From Polynucleobacter sp. AP-Capit-er-40B-B4 (GTDB lineage Bacteria > Pseudomonadota > Gammaproteobacteria > Burkholderiales > Burkholderiaceae): a stretch of DNA of 64,000 bases. Positions within the stretch are counted from its first letter, which is position 1. Each line of letters opens with the position of its first letter. Positions 39,119 to 47,979 of the stretch are shown here, piece by piece. Location: positions 1 through 64,000 of the forward strand of contig NZ_JACVOV010000001.1 of assembly GCF_018882245.1 (NCBI RefSeq), given 5' to 3'. A program made the position numbers and the translations under genes. The notes below the pieces were generated by a model. It ran no database searches. It had not been told where the DNA came from and saw nothing but the letters and a program-made list of their open reading frames with translations.

Positions 39119-40249
39119 CTAAATTTTTATTTGACAACCAGGGAGTAGGCTGCGAAGCTTTCTTATATCACCAGGATCGATACCGGAATCATATAGAGTC
39201 AATTTCTTAATATTTTTAAATCCACGTAACTGATCAATGCTTTTAATAGACTTTAAGCCCAAATAAACATTCTCGAGTTTTGGCAAGTCAAATAAGGGCT
39301 CTAAATTCTCAACCAAATCACAATTTCGCAAAGACAAAAATTCTAGATTATCCAATTCTCCGATAGGGGTTAAATCCTTTAGACCTGCGAGATACGAAAT
39401 CGAAAGGCTTGTAAGATTCTGAGCATTTTTAATTGAGCTGATATCGTCAATATTGCTTTGAAAAAGATCAACCTTTTTTAATCCAGTCATTCCGGACAAA
39501 AAAGCACCATCACCTATATTAAGACCTGATAAGCCTAATTCCTCGAGGGATGTAAGATTTTCCAAAGCAGAATAGTCGGTCAAATTTGAGCAAGTACTGA
39601 TCCTAAGTATTCTAAGCATTTTCAGGTCGCGTAGCGCATTGAGATCATTTAAAGAATGACAAAAATCAATCACGACCCACTCTAGATTGTGCAAGCGAGA
39701 AATTGAATTGAAATTCGTCAAGGACGGACAAAAACTTATCCACAATGTTTTCAATGCAGGCAATTCTTCAAAAACAGATATATCAGATAACCCCTTAAGT
39801 CCCTGCAAAGACAGCATATCTAATTTTTTTAGATGCCTCAAGGGAGACAGATTAATCGGTAGATCACTAAGCGATAGAGTTAATCTGGTTAGATCCTTAA
39901 GGTTTTGAAAAAATGATAGGTCAGATATAAACTGGCAGTTCTCAAGATATAAACCTTCTTCGGCTTCCAACTTCCCCGTTGCTAACAATGCGTTTAGAGC
40001 AACAACTCCTCTGTATGGCGCCTTAACCTTTTTATAAATTTCTGCTTCCTTAGGAATAATGATCGAATAAGGATTGCCAGCGTCCCCCGGTCTCCAAACC
40101 CTAACGCCATCAGAAAATATATGCCACAAGTCGCAATCACCATCAACTTTTAGTAACTCTAAGGCCTGGTTGACGATTCCCCAATCGTTTGACCCAATGA
40201 GTTTGCGATACTTAGCTAATGACCTCTTCTGTTCTGGTGAAATTTTCAT
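39119..40249 (-). CDS. Leucine-rich repeat protein (376 aa)
   Basis: An N-terminal helical unit (about 1-60, SPEQKRSLAKYRKLIGSNDW) precedes about eleven leucine-rich repeats of 22-24 residues (about 100-370; consensus LxxLxxLxLSxCxxLxDLxxL). No signal peptide, so probably cytoplasmic. It is the third gene of an operon with two STAND ATPases, 9 bases after the TIR-STAND stop. Such repeats usually recognise a ligand; here it could be a separate sensor or brake for the ATPases. Shares its N-terminal unit and repeat style with the 1117-residue protein at 55661. Confidence 0.8.
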   Translation of the reverse strand: MKISPEQKRSLAKYRKLIGSNDWGIVNQALELLKVDGDCDLWHIFSDGVRVWRPGDAGNPYSIIIPKEAEIYKKVKAPYRGVVALNALLATGKLEAEEGLYLENCQFISDLSFFQNLKDLTRLTLSLSDLPINLSPLRHLKKLDMLSLQGLKGLSDISVFEELPALKTLWISFCPSLTNFNSISRLHNLEWVVIDFCHSLNDLNALRDLKMLRILRISTCSNLTDYSALENLTSLEELGLSGLNIGDGAFLSGMTGLKKVDLFQSNIDDISSIKNAQNLTSLSISYLAGLKDLTPIGELDNLEFLSLRNCDLVENLEPLFDLPKLENVYLGLKSIKSIDQLRGFKNIKKLTLYDSGIDPGDIRKLRSLLPGCQIKI

Positions 40250-40258
40250 GACTCAAAC

Positions 40259-43200
40259 TTACCCGACTAAATTTTTGGTAATTTCAAATACCCTTAATAC
40301 GCTACGATCAAATAAACCTAGATCCAAAACCTCCAACTGGTCACGCAAATAAGATTTTGAAAGTTCTTCAATCGTCGATACAAGATTACCTTCATCTTTT
40401 ACAACCCTCTCATTTTTTAGTTTATTTTCGAGGCGATTAATTATGGGCTGTAAAGAGGATGTACTCCCCTGCTCATTATTTACACCAAGATCAATTGAGT
40501 AGTGTTCAAAGTTTTTAGGTTCTAGTTTCTGGAGTGATAATTTATATTCATTTAGTACCTGTAACATATATTTAGAATCCATCCCCACCCAAAGGCTTAA
40601 ATTGCTTATACCCTTAAGATATTCCTTAACACTTTTTAGGTAATCTTGAGCTTCATATGAAGCTCTCGCCAAATAAATATAGTTAACACCAGTCTGTGGA
40701 TGTTTAACCCCAAGCGATTGAATTCGGTTGCTGCAGGCTTTTTCGAAAAGCAAGCGAGCGTCCTCATGCTTTCCTTCGTTCATTAGCATCACACCAAGAT
40801 TGCATTGAATCTGGGACGTATCGCAGTGCGATTCACCCAGTGTATCCAGGTAGACTCCAAGACCTCTCTCATAAGACTTACTAGCGGTAAGGTAGTCAGA
40901 ACTTAGATAAGAAAGTACTCCAAGGTTATTTAAGCATCTTGCTACATGCGGATGATCGGCCCCCATGGACTTTTCATAGATGTCAATGGCTCGCTTAAGC
41001 AATCCATTCGCACGTTCTAACTCGATACCCGAACAAGATAGCAACCCAGCCTCATTATTTAACACTGTTGCATACAAAGAGTGATCCCTACCAACCGATT
41101 GAGAAAGAAATTCTTGGGATTTTGCAAAAGCGCTACTTGCACTTTCGTTATCCCCCATATTTTGCGAAATAATGCCTAAATTATTGAATATGATCGCGTT
41201 ATCTGGATGGTGAGGACTAAAGTTAGTCTTCTTAGCCATCTCTAATGCCAGCGATAATAATTCTTTGGCAGATTGAAATGCAGGATTTGTGTATGTGAAT
41301 GGATTTTCTGGTCCGAATATTAACCCTCCATTCATTCTCAATTGAAGAATGGAGTAATTATTTAAGAGTGATGCTGTTTTCATGCTTACGGCTAAACTCG
41401 AATCCGCATATGCACGCAGACTCTCGCGATAAGTTTTATCTGATTCCGTAAAGCTTCCCTGAGCATCATAGAGCTCGGCAATCTTATTTAGACTCCCAGC
41501 AATGTCTATTGCATTTTTCTCATCGAAAGAATTTCGAATCTCTAATGCCTTCTGAAAATACAAGAGTGCTTCGTCTAACAATACAAGATCTTTAAGATTG
41601 AATCCAATTTCATCAAGTGTCAACGCATACATTTCTGTTTTTTCAAGGCCCAATATTTCCTGAATTTTCTTGGAATGAAGAAGGCTATTTTTGGCATCTT
41701 GAAATCTTGATACGCGCCATAAAATTAAACCAAGAGCAAATTGACTATGAGCCACTTCAAAACTGTTATCTCCAGAAGTCTTCTCTGAAACTGCTAAATG
41801 TCGCCCCCTAATGGAGATGGCAGCTTGGTACTTAGTGTGATCCTCTAAAAACTCAGAAAATCTAATTAAGCCAGCTAAATTCTCCCAACACTCTGTACTT
41901 GGTAGTACCGCTGGCAACCAGTCTAAAACTTGCGATTGCCACTGTGATTGATCGCCCTTCTCAAACTCTTGCCATAAGAAGTTGCCTAGTTCTTTGGCGC
42001 CAGTGTCGTTCACTTGATAAAGTCCGCTGCGCTTGGGATCTTGCAACCAGTCCGAGATAGATTTATGGAAGAAGACAAGTCCCCCATTTTTCTCTTGCAA
42101 GAGGCTACCTAGCGGTTGAGTTACTTTAGTGGTGATATCGCGACTAGTCCAGGATAGTAGGTCTTTCGTTAAATCCACTGGCAAGGGTCCCGGTGCAACT
42201 GCCATGAGCCTTAAGAACGGCTCCGCTTCTTGTCCATACTCTTTTGGATCGGGGAAGTAACGCTTAAAGTCTCGCATGAAGACATCATCAATGCCTGTTG
42301 GCAAGGTTTCAGGCTTGGCCAAATCTAAGGTTTTATCTTTCTCAATAAGCTTGAGGTACAAGAAGGTGCCGCCACTTTTTTCAATCACTTGATTAATGAT
42401 GGCGCTGCGTTGAGGCTCTTCTATCGATGGGTCAAGCTGCTCATTTAGGTAGTCTCTTAAGTCCTGTAAATTTTGCTCCGTACCACCCTCGATCGGAGTT
42501 GATTCAAACTTACCTAACTGCTGCTCTAAATAAGGCTCTGGTCTTGAAGTCACAATAATGCCTAGCCAAGGCGGCAGCTTATCGGCATGCTTATAAATCA
42601 GGTCGGCTAGAGCATTGGTACCATCGTTACGTCCTGCTTCATCTAGCGCATCAATCACGAGCGCCAAGCGAGTTGCTTCGGGGATCTTGCCAGAGGTATT
42701 TAAGGGTTCAGTAATCAGATAAGTAAATAAGTCATCTGCCGTCTTCTTGCTAATCTTGTCTTTATCGATTAACTGCTGATAGAGCAGCTTTGTACGGTAA
42801 TCGGGCAAGCGGGCAGCAAGTTGATATGCCAAGGTTCGGATGCACTCGCTAGCTGACTCTTCGGGTGATTTGCTACCCTGGAACTCGCATTTAAAAAATC
42901 CAACGATGGCTGAGTTAGATTGGTGTACTAACTTTGCTGCAAAAGAGCTTTTACCGACACCTGGACTGCCCTTGAGCCAAAAAAGTCGATTAGACGAGGT
43001 ATTGAGCCATTGCTCGCAAGCCTCAAAAAGCCATTTACGACCATAAAAACCTTCAATGCTCTTAATGATGTCAGCCTCAAAAGTTCTAGGCTCCAAGATC
43101 TCCTTGAGGCGCTGCAGATCCCCAGCCACCTTTTGATGCTGAACATCAGAGAGATTCTCACGGATGAGCGCCATGCGCTCACTGAACCAGGCATCCCAAG

Positions 43201-43729
43201 CTTCGCCTTTAGGTCCTGTCTTTTGTCCCTCTTTGATTGCCTTCCAGTCAACAAACTGATGCCACTGCAAATGACTGATCGTTAAGGGCTGACGAACAGC
43301 CTCTTCACTTTCCGTTAACAGGGTTTGGATTTGGCGACCGCTACCTAAAGCAATCGCTATTTCATTTAAGCAAACGCCAGGGTCTCGCACCGATCTTTTG
43401 GAGAGGAAGGATAAAAAATGGGTATGACCCAAAATGGCGTTAGTAATTCGCTCTCGCCACTGTGCACCTGCAGTAATACCTTCATGATCAATCCATACAT
43501 TATGGCCATCTTTTTCTAACTCATCTTTAATCAGCCAGACCAGCTCTTCTGAGATGTCATAGTCATCGGCCCGCTCACTTTTATGTGCATAACTTAAGAA
43601 TATGGTTTGGGGCTCAATTTGGGCGGCTGAAAGATCAAAGGCTAGCTCGCACTCAGAACAATAAAACTGACCTCGCTTCTTACTAAAAGTCGCTAACTCA
43701 GAACATTGGGGGCATAGGGCTGTGGTCAT
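40259..43729 (-). CDS. Zinc ribbon-TIR-STAND NTPase-TPR protein (NLR-like)
   Basis: A 1156-residue protein with four parts: zinc ribbon (C6, C9, C24, C27); TIR domain (about 42-165, starting IFLSYAH) with Glu123 in GVCLNEI at the place of the NADase catalytic glutamate; a NACHT/STAND ATPase with P-loop GSPGVGKS (254-261), Walker B ALVIDALDEA (near 356-361) and VTSRPEPYLE; and TPR repeats (about 650-1090). Bacterial TIR-STAND proteins act in anti-phage immunity by destroying NAD+ or making a signal once the repeats sense an invader. Second gene of the operon, 29 bases after the DUF4062-STAND gene. Confidence 0.88.
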   Translation of the reverse strand: MTTALCPQCSELATFSKKRGQFYCSECELAFDLSAAQIEPQTIFLSYAHKSERADDYDISEELVWLIKDELEKDGHNVWIDHEGITAGAQWRERITNAILGHTHFLSFLSKRSVRDPGVCLNEIAIALGSGRQIQTLLTESEEAVRQPLTISHLQWHQFVDWKAIKEGQKTGPKGEAWDAWFSERMALIRENLSDVQHQKVAGDLQRLKEILEPRTFEADIIKSIEGFYGRKWLFEACEQWLNTSSNRLFWLKGSPGVGKSSFAAKLVHQSNSAIVGFFKCEFQGSKSPEESASECIRTLAYQLAARLPDYRTKLLYQQLIDKDKISKKTADDLFTYLITEPLNTSGKIPEATRLALVIDALDEAGRNDGTNALADLIYKHADKLPPWLGIIVTSRPEPYLEQQLGKFESTPIEGGTEQNLQDLRDYLNEQLDPSIEEPQRSAIINQVIEKSGGTFLYLKLIEKDKTLDLAKPETLPTGIDDVFMRDFKRYFPDPKEYGQEAEPFLRLMAVAPGPLPVDLTKDLLSWTSRDITTKVTQPLGSLLQEKNGGLVFFHKSISDWLQDPKRSGLYQVNDTGAKELGNFLWQEFEKGDQSQWQSQVLDWLPAVLPSTECWENLAGLIRFSEFLEDHTKYQAAISIRGRHLAVSEKTSGDNSFEVAHSQFALGLILWRVSRFQDAKNSLLHSKKIQEILGLEKTEMYALTLDEIGFNLKDLVLLDEALLYFQKALEIRNSFDEKNAIDIAGSLNKIAELYDAQGSFTESDKTYRESLRAYADSSLAVSMKTASLLNNYSILQLRMNGGLIFGPENPFTYTNPAFQSAKELLSLALEMAKKTNFSPHHPDNAIIFNNLGIISQNMGDNESASSAFAKSQEFLSQSVGRDHSLYATVLNNEAGLLSCSGIELERANGLLKRAIDIYEKSMGADHPHVARCLNNLGVLSYLSSDYLTASKSYERGLGVYLDTLGESHCDTSQIQCNLGVMLMNEGKHEDARLLFEKACSNRIQSLGVKHPQTGVNYIYLARASYEAQDYLKSVKEYLKGISNLSLWVGMDSKYMLQVLNEYKLSLQKLEPKNFEHYSIDLGVNNEQGSTSSLQPIINRLENKLKNERVVKDEGNLVSTIEELSKSYLRDQLEVLDLGLFDRSVLRVFEITKNLVG

Positions 43730-43758
43730 TTATTGGCAATCAATTGCTGTGTTTAACA

Positions 43759-46700
43759 TTATTTACCAGGTATGAAGCCAACTTCTTTAGCAATTCTCTC
43801 CAAACTTTCTAGCTCTTCGGATTCATTGGACTTGGCAACATTTATGGCTTGCACTAAGTATTTATTGGCCAGCCGAGCGTTAGATTGAGCTATGCCCAGT
43901 TCAACTAAGGCCTTTAATGGCTTAATTATTAGCTCCGAATTAACTCCATGGCATTTTTGGGTAATTTTCAAGGCTTCGTTGAGATATTTTTCAGATTGAT
44001 CAAGCCTGTTCGTGGTCAGATAAAGCCAGCCAAGTCTCTCACTCAGAATTCCAGTAAGGTCTGCTGACTCACCATAGTGCAAAGAAGATAGACGATAAGC
44101 CCTTAAATAAAGCTCCTCAGCGGATTGATATTGTTTATCCCTCTCATCAATGTCAGCTAAACGCGCTAGACAATTAATGATCTGAATACTCTCCAAACCA
44201 AAGTTCACTTCAATGATTCTATAAATTTCCTGGTAAATCTTTTTAGCCTGCTCGAATTGCTCCAAACATTCTTCTGTGTCGGCAATAGCAAACATAATAG
44301 GGCATAAATGAGGGCTATCGTCTCCTACCGTAATTCGCTTGATCTCCAGAGCGCGTCTATAGTATTGCAGAGCAGTGTCAGCGACATCAGTAAAGTTATT
44401 GGAGTAGAAGTTCCCAACGTTAAACATGCAGTCAGCGGTAATATATCCTTCACCTCCGTAGATCCGCTGCGCCATCTCAAGCGACGCTAAGTAATATTTT
44501 TCAGCCAGCCCAAGGTCATCCTCTTGATCATAAATTGAGGCCAAAAAGGAGAGGCAAATTGCTGTAATTCGATGCTCCCCCAATACGCTTTCACAAATAC
44601 GGTGAGCGCGAAGAATTAAATTTTTTCTTTCACCTTGGTCATAGATGAGAGAAGCAATATTAATAAGCAACCTTGCTGTCTCAGCGTTATTCTCACCAAA
44701 AACTCGTTCACAGATGTGCAGAGCCCTACGACACAGCTCAACACCCTCCCCCTCAATCCCTAGCTTCGGCAGTAATAGGCCAAGGTTTGAAATGGGCATC
44801 AAGATGTCTGATGAATATGGACCCAGTAAATCTTCGTAAATTTGAATTGACTGTCTAAAGCATTGAACTGCTTCATCAAGCTTTCCTACTTTCTCAAGCG
44901 AGCTGGCGAGATTATTCAAACTCAATGCATACCATGCACTCTGTACGCCATAAATTTGACGGTAACGCGCCAAATAATTTCTATGTAATGCAATGGCATC
45001 GTCAAACTCACTCAAGGCCTCTTTTATATTGGCCAAATTATTGCCGGCCGTAACGGTATCGGGATGAGCATCTCCCAAAAGCTTACTCCGCATTTCAATG
45101 GTTGCCTTTGTCAATGCACTTGCCTTAACGTAATCGCTTGCTCCGAAATATAAGGTGCTCAGACAATTCGTTAACTCGGCTACTTGCAGACTGGTTTTGC
45201 CAAATATTTTCTCAGCCTGCTTTAAGAGTTTTCCAATCAACTCGCGGGCTTTGTCGTATTGAGATTTTGCGATTAAAAGATCGCCAATTAACATTCCTGC
45301 CTTAAAGTATTCAGGATGCTTTACGCCTAGGGTTTCCTGAATTAATTGGAGAGCAAGCTCACCAAATTGAAGGGCCACTCCATGCAAACTTGAATACCTT
45401 AAGAAGTCTGCCACTCCATAAATTAACCTTGCATCATCTACGCTACCTTTGACAAGCTTCCATTTGCGTAATAATTTTTTGACCTCACCATCTATATGGC
45501 AATCAAGTTGCTTCTGGATGTCTAACCAATAAGCCAAGATTTCACTTCGATCTTTACGCTTTAGCAAATAATCGAACACACCCTTATCCACCAAACACCT
45601 CTTCAAGCTCTCCCACTCCTGCGCCTCTCTCCACTGATAGGGCTCTTCTTCTGCTCTTCTAGCATCCGCTGTTTGTTTTTGGAAGTATTTGGCTAGATTG
45701 ATATGGGCTTGTTTTTGGAGTTGCTTGGTTTTGAGGTAGCGGTCTTTGACAGCAATCCTCATGTAGTCATGCGCAAAGGCAATCTTGCCATTGGACTCTA
45801 AAAAGCATTCATCTAGGGCATTGCGGATCGGAGCCCAGGTGGCGGGTTTGAGATTAACGATAGCGAGGATCTCTTTTTCAGTAAGACCTGCTCTAGAAGC
45901 CCAGATAGATTGCATGGCCATTTGCACTGCCTGTTTGCCGCTATCGCCCTCAACGCGTTTGAGCACCCGCTCAAATAGATCATCAATGGTTTTACTAGAG
46001 AGGTATTGTTTTAGGCGCCTTTGCAACTCTTCATGGACTCCAAACAGGCGCAGCTCTTCAGCTAAGGTTCTTATAAAGAGGGGGTTGTTAGCCAGCGGAT
46101 GAGCAAGTGCTTGCTTGATGAGATCTGGAGCTAAGGTTTTGTTGTACTTGGCCAAGTAAGTAACTAATAGGTTTTTGCGCTGGGTACTGGTTAAAGGCTT
46201 TACTTGAAGGGTGTGCCACTGCTCCTTTTTGGCGGAGCTTGGCCGCTTGCTCGCTTTAGTACTGACCGCATTACTTACCTTAGTGAGCAAGGCTTCTTTG
46301 ACCTCCCCCGGAAGGGTTGAGACGATGAGCGTGATGTGAGGTGGCAGGAAGTCTGGTAACCAGCGCAGGTCTTTTAAGTCAGTCAGGCTATTTAAAGAGT
46401 CCAGTGCGAGCACCCAACTAGTCTTACGTTTGCCGGCATAACTACTCGCAGTGGCCAGCCATGTAGGGATACTGTCATAAAGCTTTTGAGGGTCTCCTGC
46501 AATCTCGTCATTACTGCCAGTAATGCGTTTGATGGTCTCAATTAAGCGCCGCACCAATACCGCAGGATCGGCTGAGTCGGTACTGGCGCCCAGGTAATAC
46601 TCAAAGACCAGGTGTTCGGGGTGTTTGGCTTGGTAGCTTTGTAGCCAGTTCGCCAAAAGCGCACTCTTACCACCGCCAGAGCCGCCTTCAATGAGGATTT

Positions 46701-47436
46701 TGGTTTGTTTTTTAGTAATTGCTGCAGTCAATGCCTGGAGGTACTTTTCTCCCCCTAAGTACAACCTTCTTCTGGGAGCAGCGTATGCTTCGTGCTTTAG
46801 ACCTTCCCTGGTATAGGCATCTGGCACGCTCGTAGCGGGGAACTCTTTATCTAAGAGTTTCCAAAGGTCTTTTTCTAGGCGCTTGGCAAAGGCTTCTGGG
46901 TTCTGATAGCGCACTACTGGGAAGCGGTGTTTACTAATACGCGCTTTGAGCTTTTGCTGACGCTCGTGATCGGCTGGCGACTCAGGTAAATAATCGCCGC
47001 CTTTTTGTTTGGCATAGGAGGACGATCTAAAGTAAAAAAGAGCTCTGCCAGCCATTTTGGGATTATTCAGGACACCATGGAGCATCTCCAGTTCAGTAAC
47101 GCTTTTGCCACCACGGTGACTATCTAACCAAGGTTGGCGCTCTACTAAATCGGGGGCATACGCATCTTTAGGGGGGACCCAGCCATAGCGATCACCGAGC
47201 ATACCAACAAAGAAGGGTCTTGCCCTGTCAATCTCCGCTAAGCAGATGGGTAGCACTTCACCACGCTCGGCCTGCGCCGCGGTAATACCCCAGCGAAGAT
47301 CAACATCGACTAACTCAACAAAGCGATCTTTGAGCTTAGCCCGAAGATTGGGAAAGACTTTGCGAACTAGAAGGTCACGCTCTTCCCCGTAGTCACGAAA
47401 GGTAGAGGAGAGGAAGATGCGGACGGAGCGGTTCAT
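43759..47436 (-). CDS. DUF4062-STAND NTPase-TPR protein
   Basis: A 1225-residue protein. Residues 1-170 are DUF4062 (SVRIFLSSTFRDYGEERD, then DLRWGIT and MLGDRYGW), a TIR-related fold shared with animal NPHP3 and TEP1. A NACHT/STAND ATPase follows: P-loop EGGSGGGKSALL (near 251-258), Walker B WVLALDSLNSL (near 343), and a helical arm. TPRs fill about 700-1200 (for example HPDTVTAGNNLANIKEAL). Expected to oligomerise on ligand binding, as other STAND proteins do. First gene of the minus-strand operon; the start ATG has no clear ribosome site. Confidence 0.86.
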   Translation of the reverse strand: MNRSVRIFLSSTFRDYGEERDLLVRKVFPNLRAKLKDRFVELVDVDLRWGITAAQAERGEVLPICLAEIDRARPFFVGMLGDRYGWVPPKDAYAPDLVERQPWLDSHRGGKSVTELEMLHGVLNNPKMAGRALFYFRSSSYAKQKGGDYLPESPADHERQQKLKARISKHRFPVVRYQNPEAFAKRLEKDLWKLLDKEFPATSVPDAYTREGLKHEAYAAPRRRLYLGGEKYLQALTAAITKKQTKILIEGGSGGGKSALLANWLQSYQAKHPEHLVFEYYLGASTDSADPAVLVRRLIETIKRITGSNDEIAGDPQKLYDSIPTWLATASSYAGKRKTSWVLALDSLNSLTDLKDLRWLPDFLPPHITLIVSTLPGEVKEALLTKVSNAVSTKASKRPSSAKKEQWHTLQVKPLTSTQRKNLLVTYLAKYNKTLAPDLIKQALAHPLANNPLFIRTLAEELRLFGVHEELQRRLKQYLSSKTIDDLFERVLKRVEGDSGKQAVQMAMQSIWASRAGLTEKEILAIVNLKPATWAPIRNALDECFLESNGKIAFAHDYMRIAVKDRYLKTKQLQKQAHINLAKYFQKQTADARRAEEEPYQWREAQEWESLKRCLVDKGVFDYLLKRKDRSEILAYWLDIQKQLDCHIDGEVKKLLRKWKLVKGSVDDARLIYGVADFLRYSSLHGVALQFGELALQLIQETLGVKHPEYFKAGMLIGDLLIAKSQYDKARELIGKLLKQAEKIFGKTSLQVAELTNCLSTLYFGASDYVKASALTKATIEMRSKLLGDAHPDTVTAGNNLANIKEALSEFDDAIALHRNYLARYRQIYGVQSAWYALSLNNLASSLEKVGKLDEAVQCFRQSIQIYEDLLGPYSSDILMPISNLGLLLPKLGIEGEGVELCRRALHICERVFGENNAETARLLINIASLIYDQGERKNLILRAHRICESVLGEHRITAICLSFLASIYDQEDDLGLAEKYYLASLEMAQRIYGGEGYITADCMFNVGNFYSNNFTDVADTALQYYRRALEIKRITVGDDSPHLCPIMFAIADTEECLEQFEQAKKIYQEIYRIIEVNFGLESIQIINCLARLADIDERDKQYQSAEELYLRAYRLSSLHYGESADLTGILSERLGWLYLTTNRLDQSEKYLNEALKITQKCHGVNSELIIKPLKALVELGIAQSNARLANKYLVQAINVAKSNESEELESLERIAKEVGFIPGK

Positions 47437-47592
47437 GGGGGGGAAGATAAGATAGGCTTACTTTGGAATTTATCCCAATTTACACTAAAAAATACTTATT
47501 AAATATATGGATTTCACCTTGCAGCACTTCAATCTCAGACTTAAGATGGAGCATTCAGGTTAAATTAATTAATTAAAGACGAGGAGAGTAAA
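47437..47592. promoter_or_regulatory. Divergent promoter region of cassette A
   Basis: These 156 AT-rich bases separate the STAND operon (left, minus) from the plus-strand set. Promoters for both must lie here. TTAATTAATTAA (47566-47577) precedes the ribosome site of the 51-aa gene. I could not assign -10/-35 boxes firmly. Confidence 0.4.
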
Positions 47593-47748
47593 ATGCCTAA
47601 ATTCGTATGTGAAGTTCATTTGGTAACAGATTCAATTGATCGTTACGTCAATATGACTATTGAAGCTGAGGATTACTTCGAGGCCAAAGATATCTTTGAG
47701 GCTCAGTATGGTTCTGATAACTGTGGCATTGTGAGTGAGGCAGATTAA
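47593..47748 (+). CDS. Small acidic protein (51 aa) heading the plus-strand arm
   Basis: Not recognised. The frame ATG to TAA encodes 51 residues starting MPKFVCEVHLVTDSIDRYVN and ending IVSEAD. It has a strong ribosome site (GAGGAGAG, 47580-47587) at proper spacing, stronger than those of most genes in the island, and coding-like composition. The alternation of strand and helix with many acidic residues suggests a small folded alpha/beta protein. It lies first in the plus-strand arm, before the FtsH-like gene, and is followed by a hairpin that could end or regulate transcription. Confidence 0.7.
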   Translation: MPKFVCEVHLVTDSIDRYVNMTIEAEDYFEAKDIFEAQYGSDNCGIVSEAD

Positions 47749-47979
47749 TTTATATCCAATATAGATCTGCTCTCCATTAACGAAAGTAGGTCTATATTGT
47801 TACTTAATTAAATTGATAATTTAGCTCTATACATTTTCCGGATAGACAAGCTAACCTAAGTTATATTTGCTATTAAGATCTTTAATTAATATCCTAATTT
47901 AATGAAAGAAAATAGCAAAGTAAATAGCAAAGCACTTCTTATTAAAGATTAAAACTTTCCAAGAAACGGTAAATTCAGT
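47749..47979. other. AT-rich gap between small protein gene and FtsH-like gene
   Basis: No gene seen in these 231 bases. It contains the hairpin 47757-47799 and a short direct repeat AAATAGCAAAG (two copies around 47908-47931). Confidence 0.5.
47757..47799 (+). repeat. Long inverted repeat, possible terminator or regulatory hairpin
   Basis: Arms CAATATAGATCT (47757-47768) and AGGTCTATATTG (47788-47799) match in 11 of 12 positions with a 19-base loop, just 8 bases after the 51-aa gene. It lacks a GC-rich stem and has only a short T-tract, so it may be a weak terminator or a protein-binding or RNA element. Confidence 0.5.
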
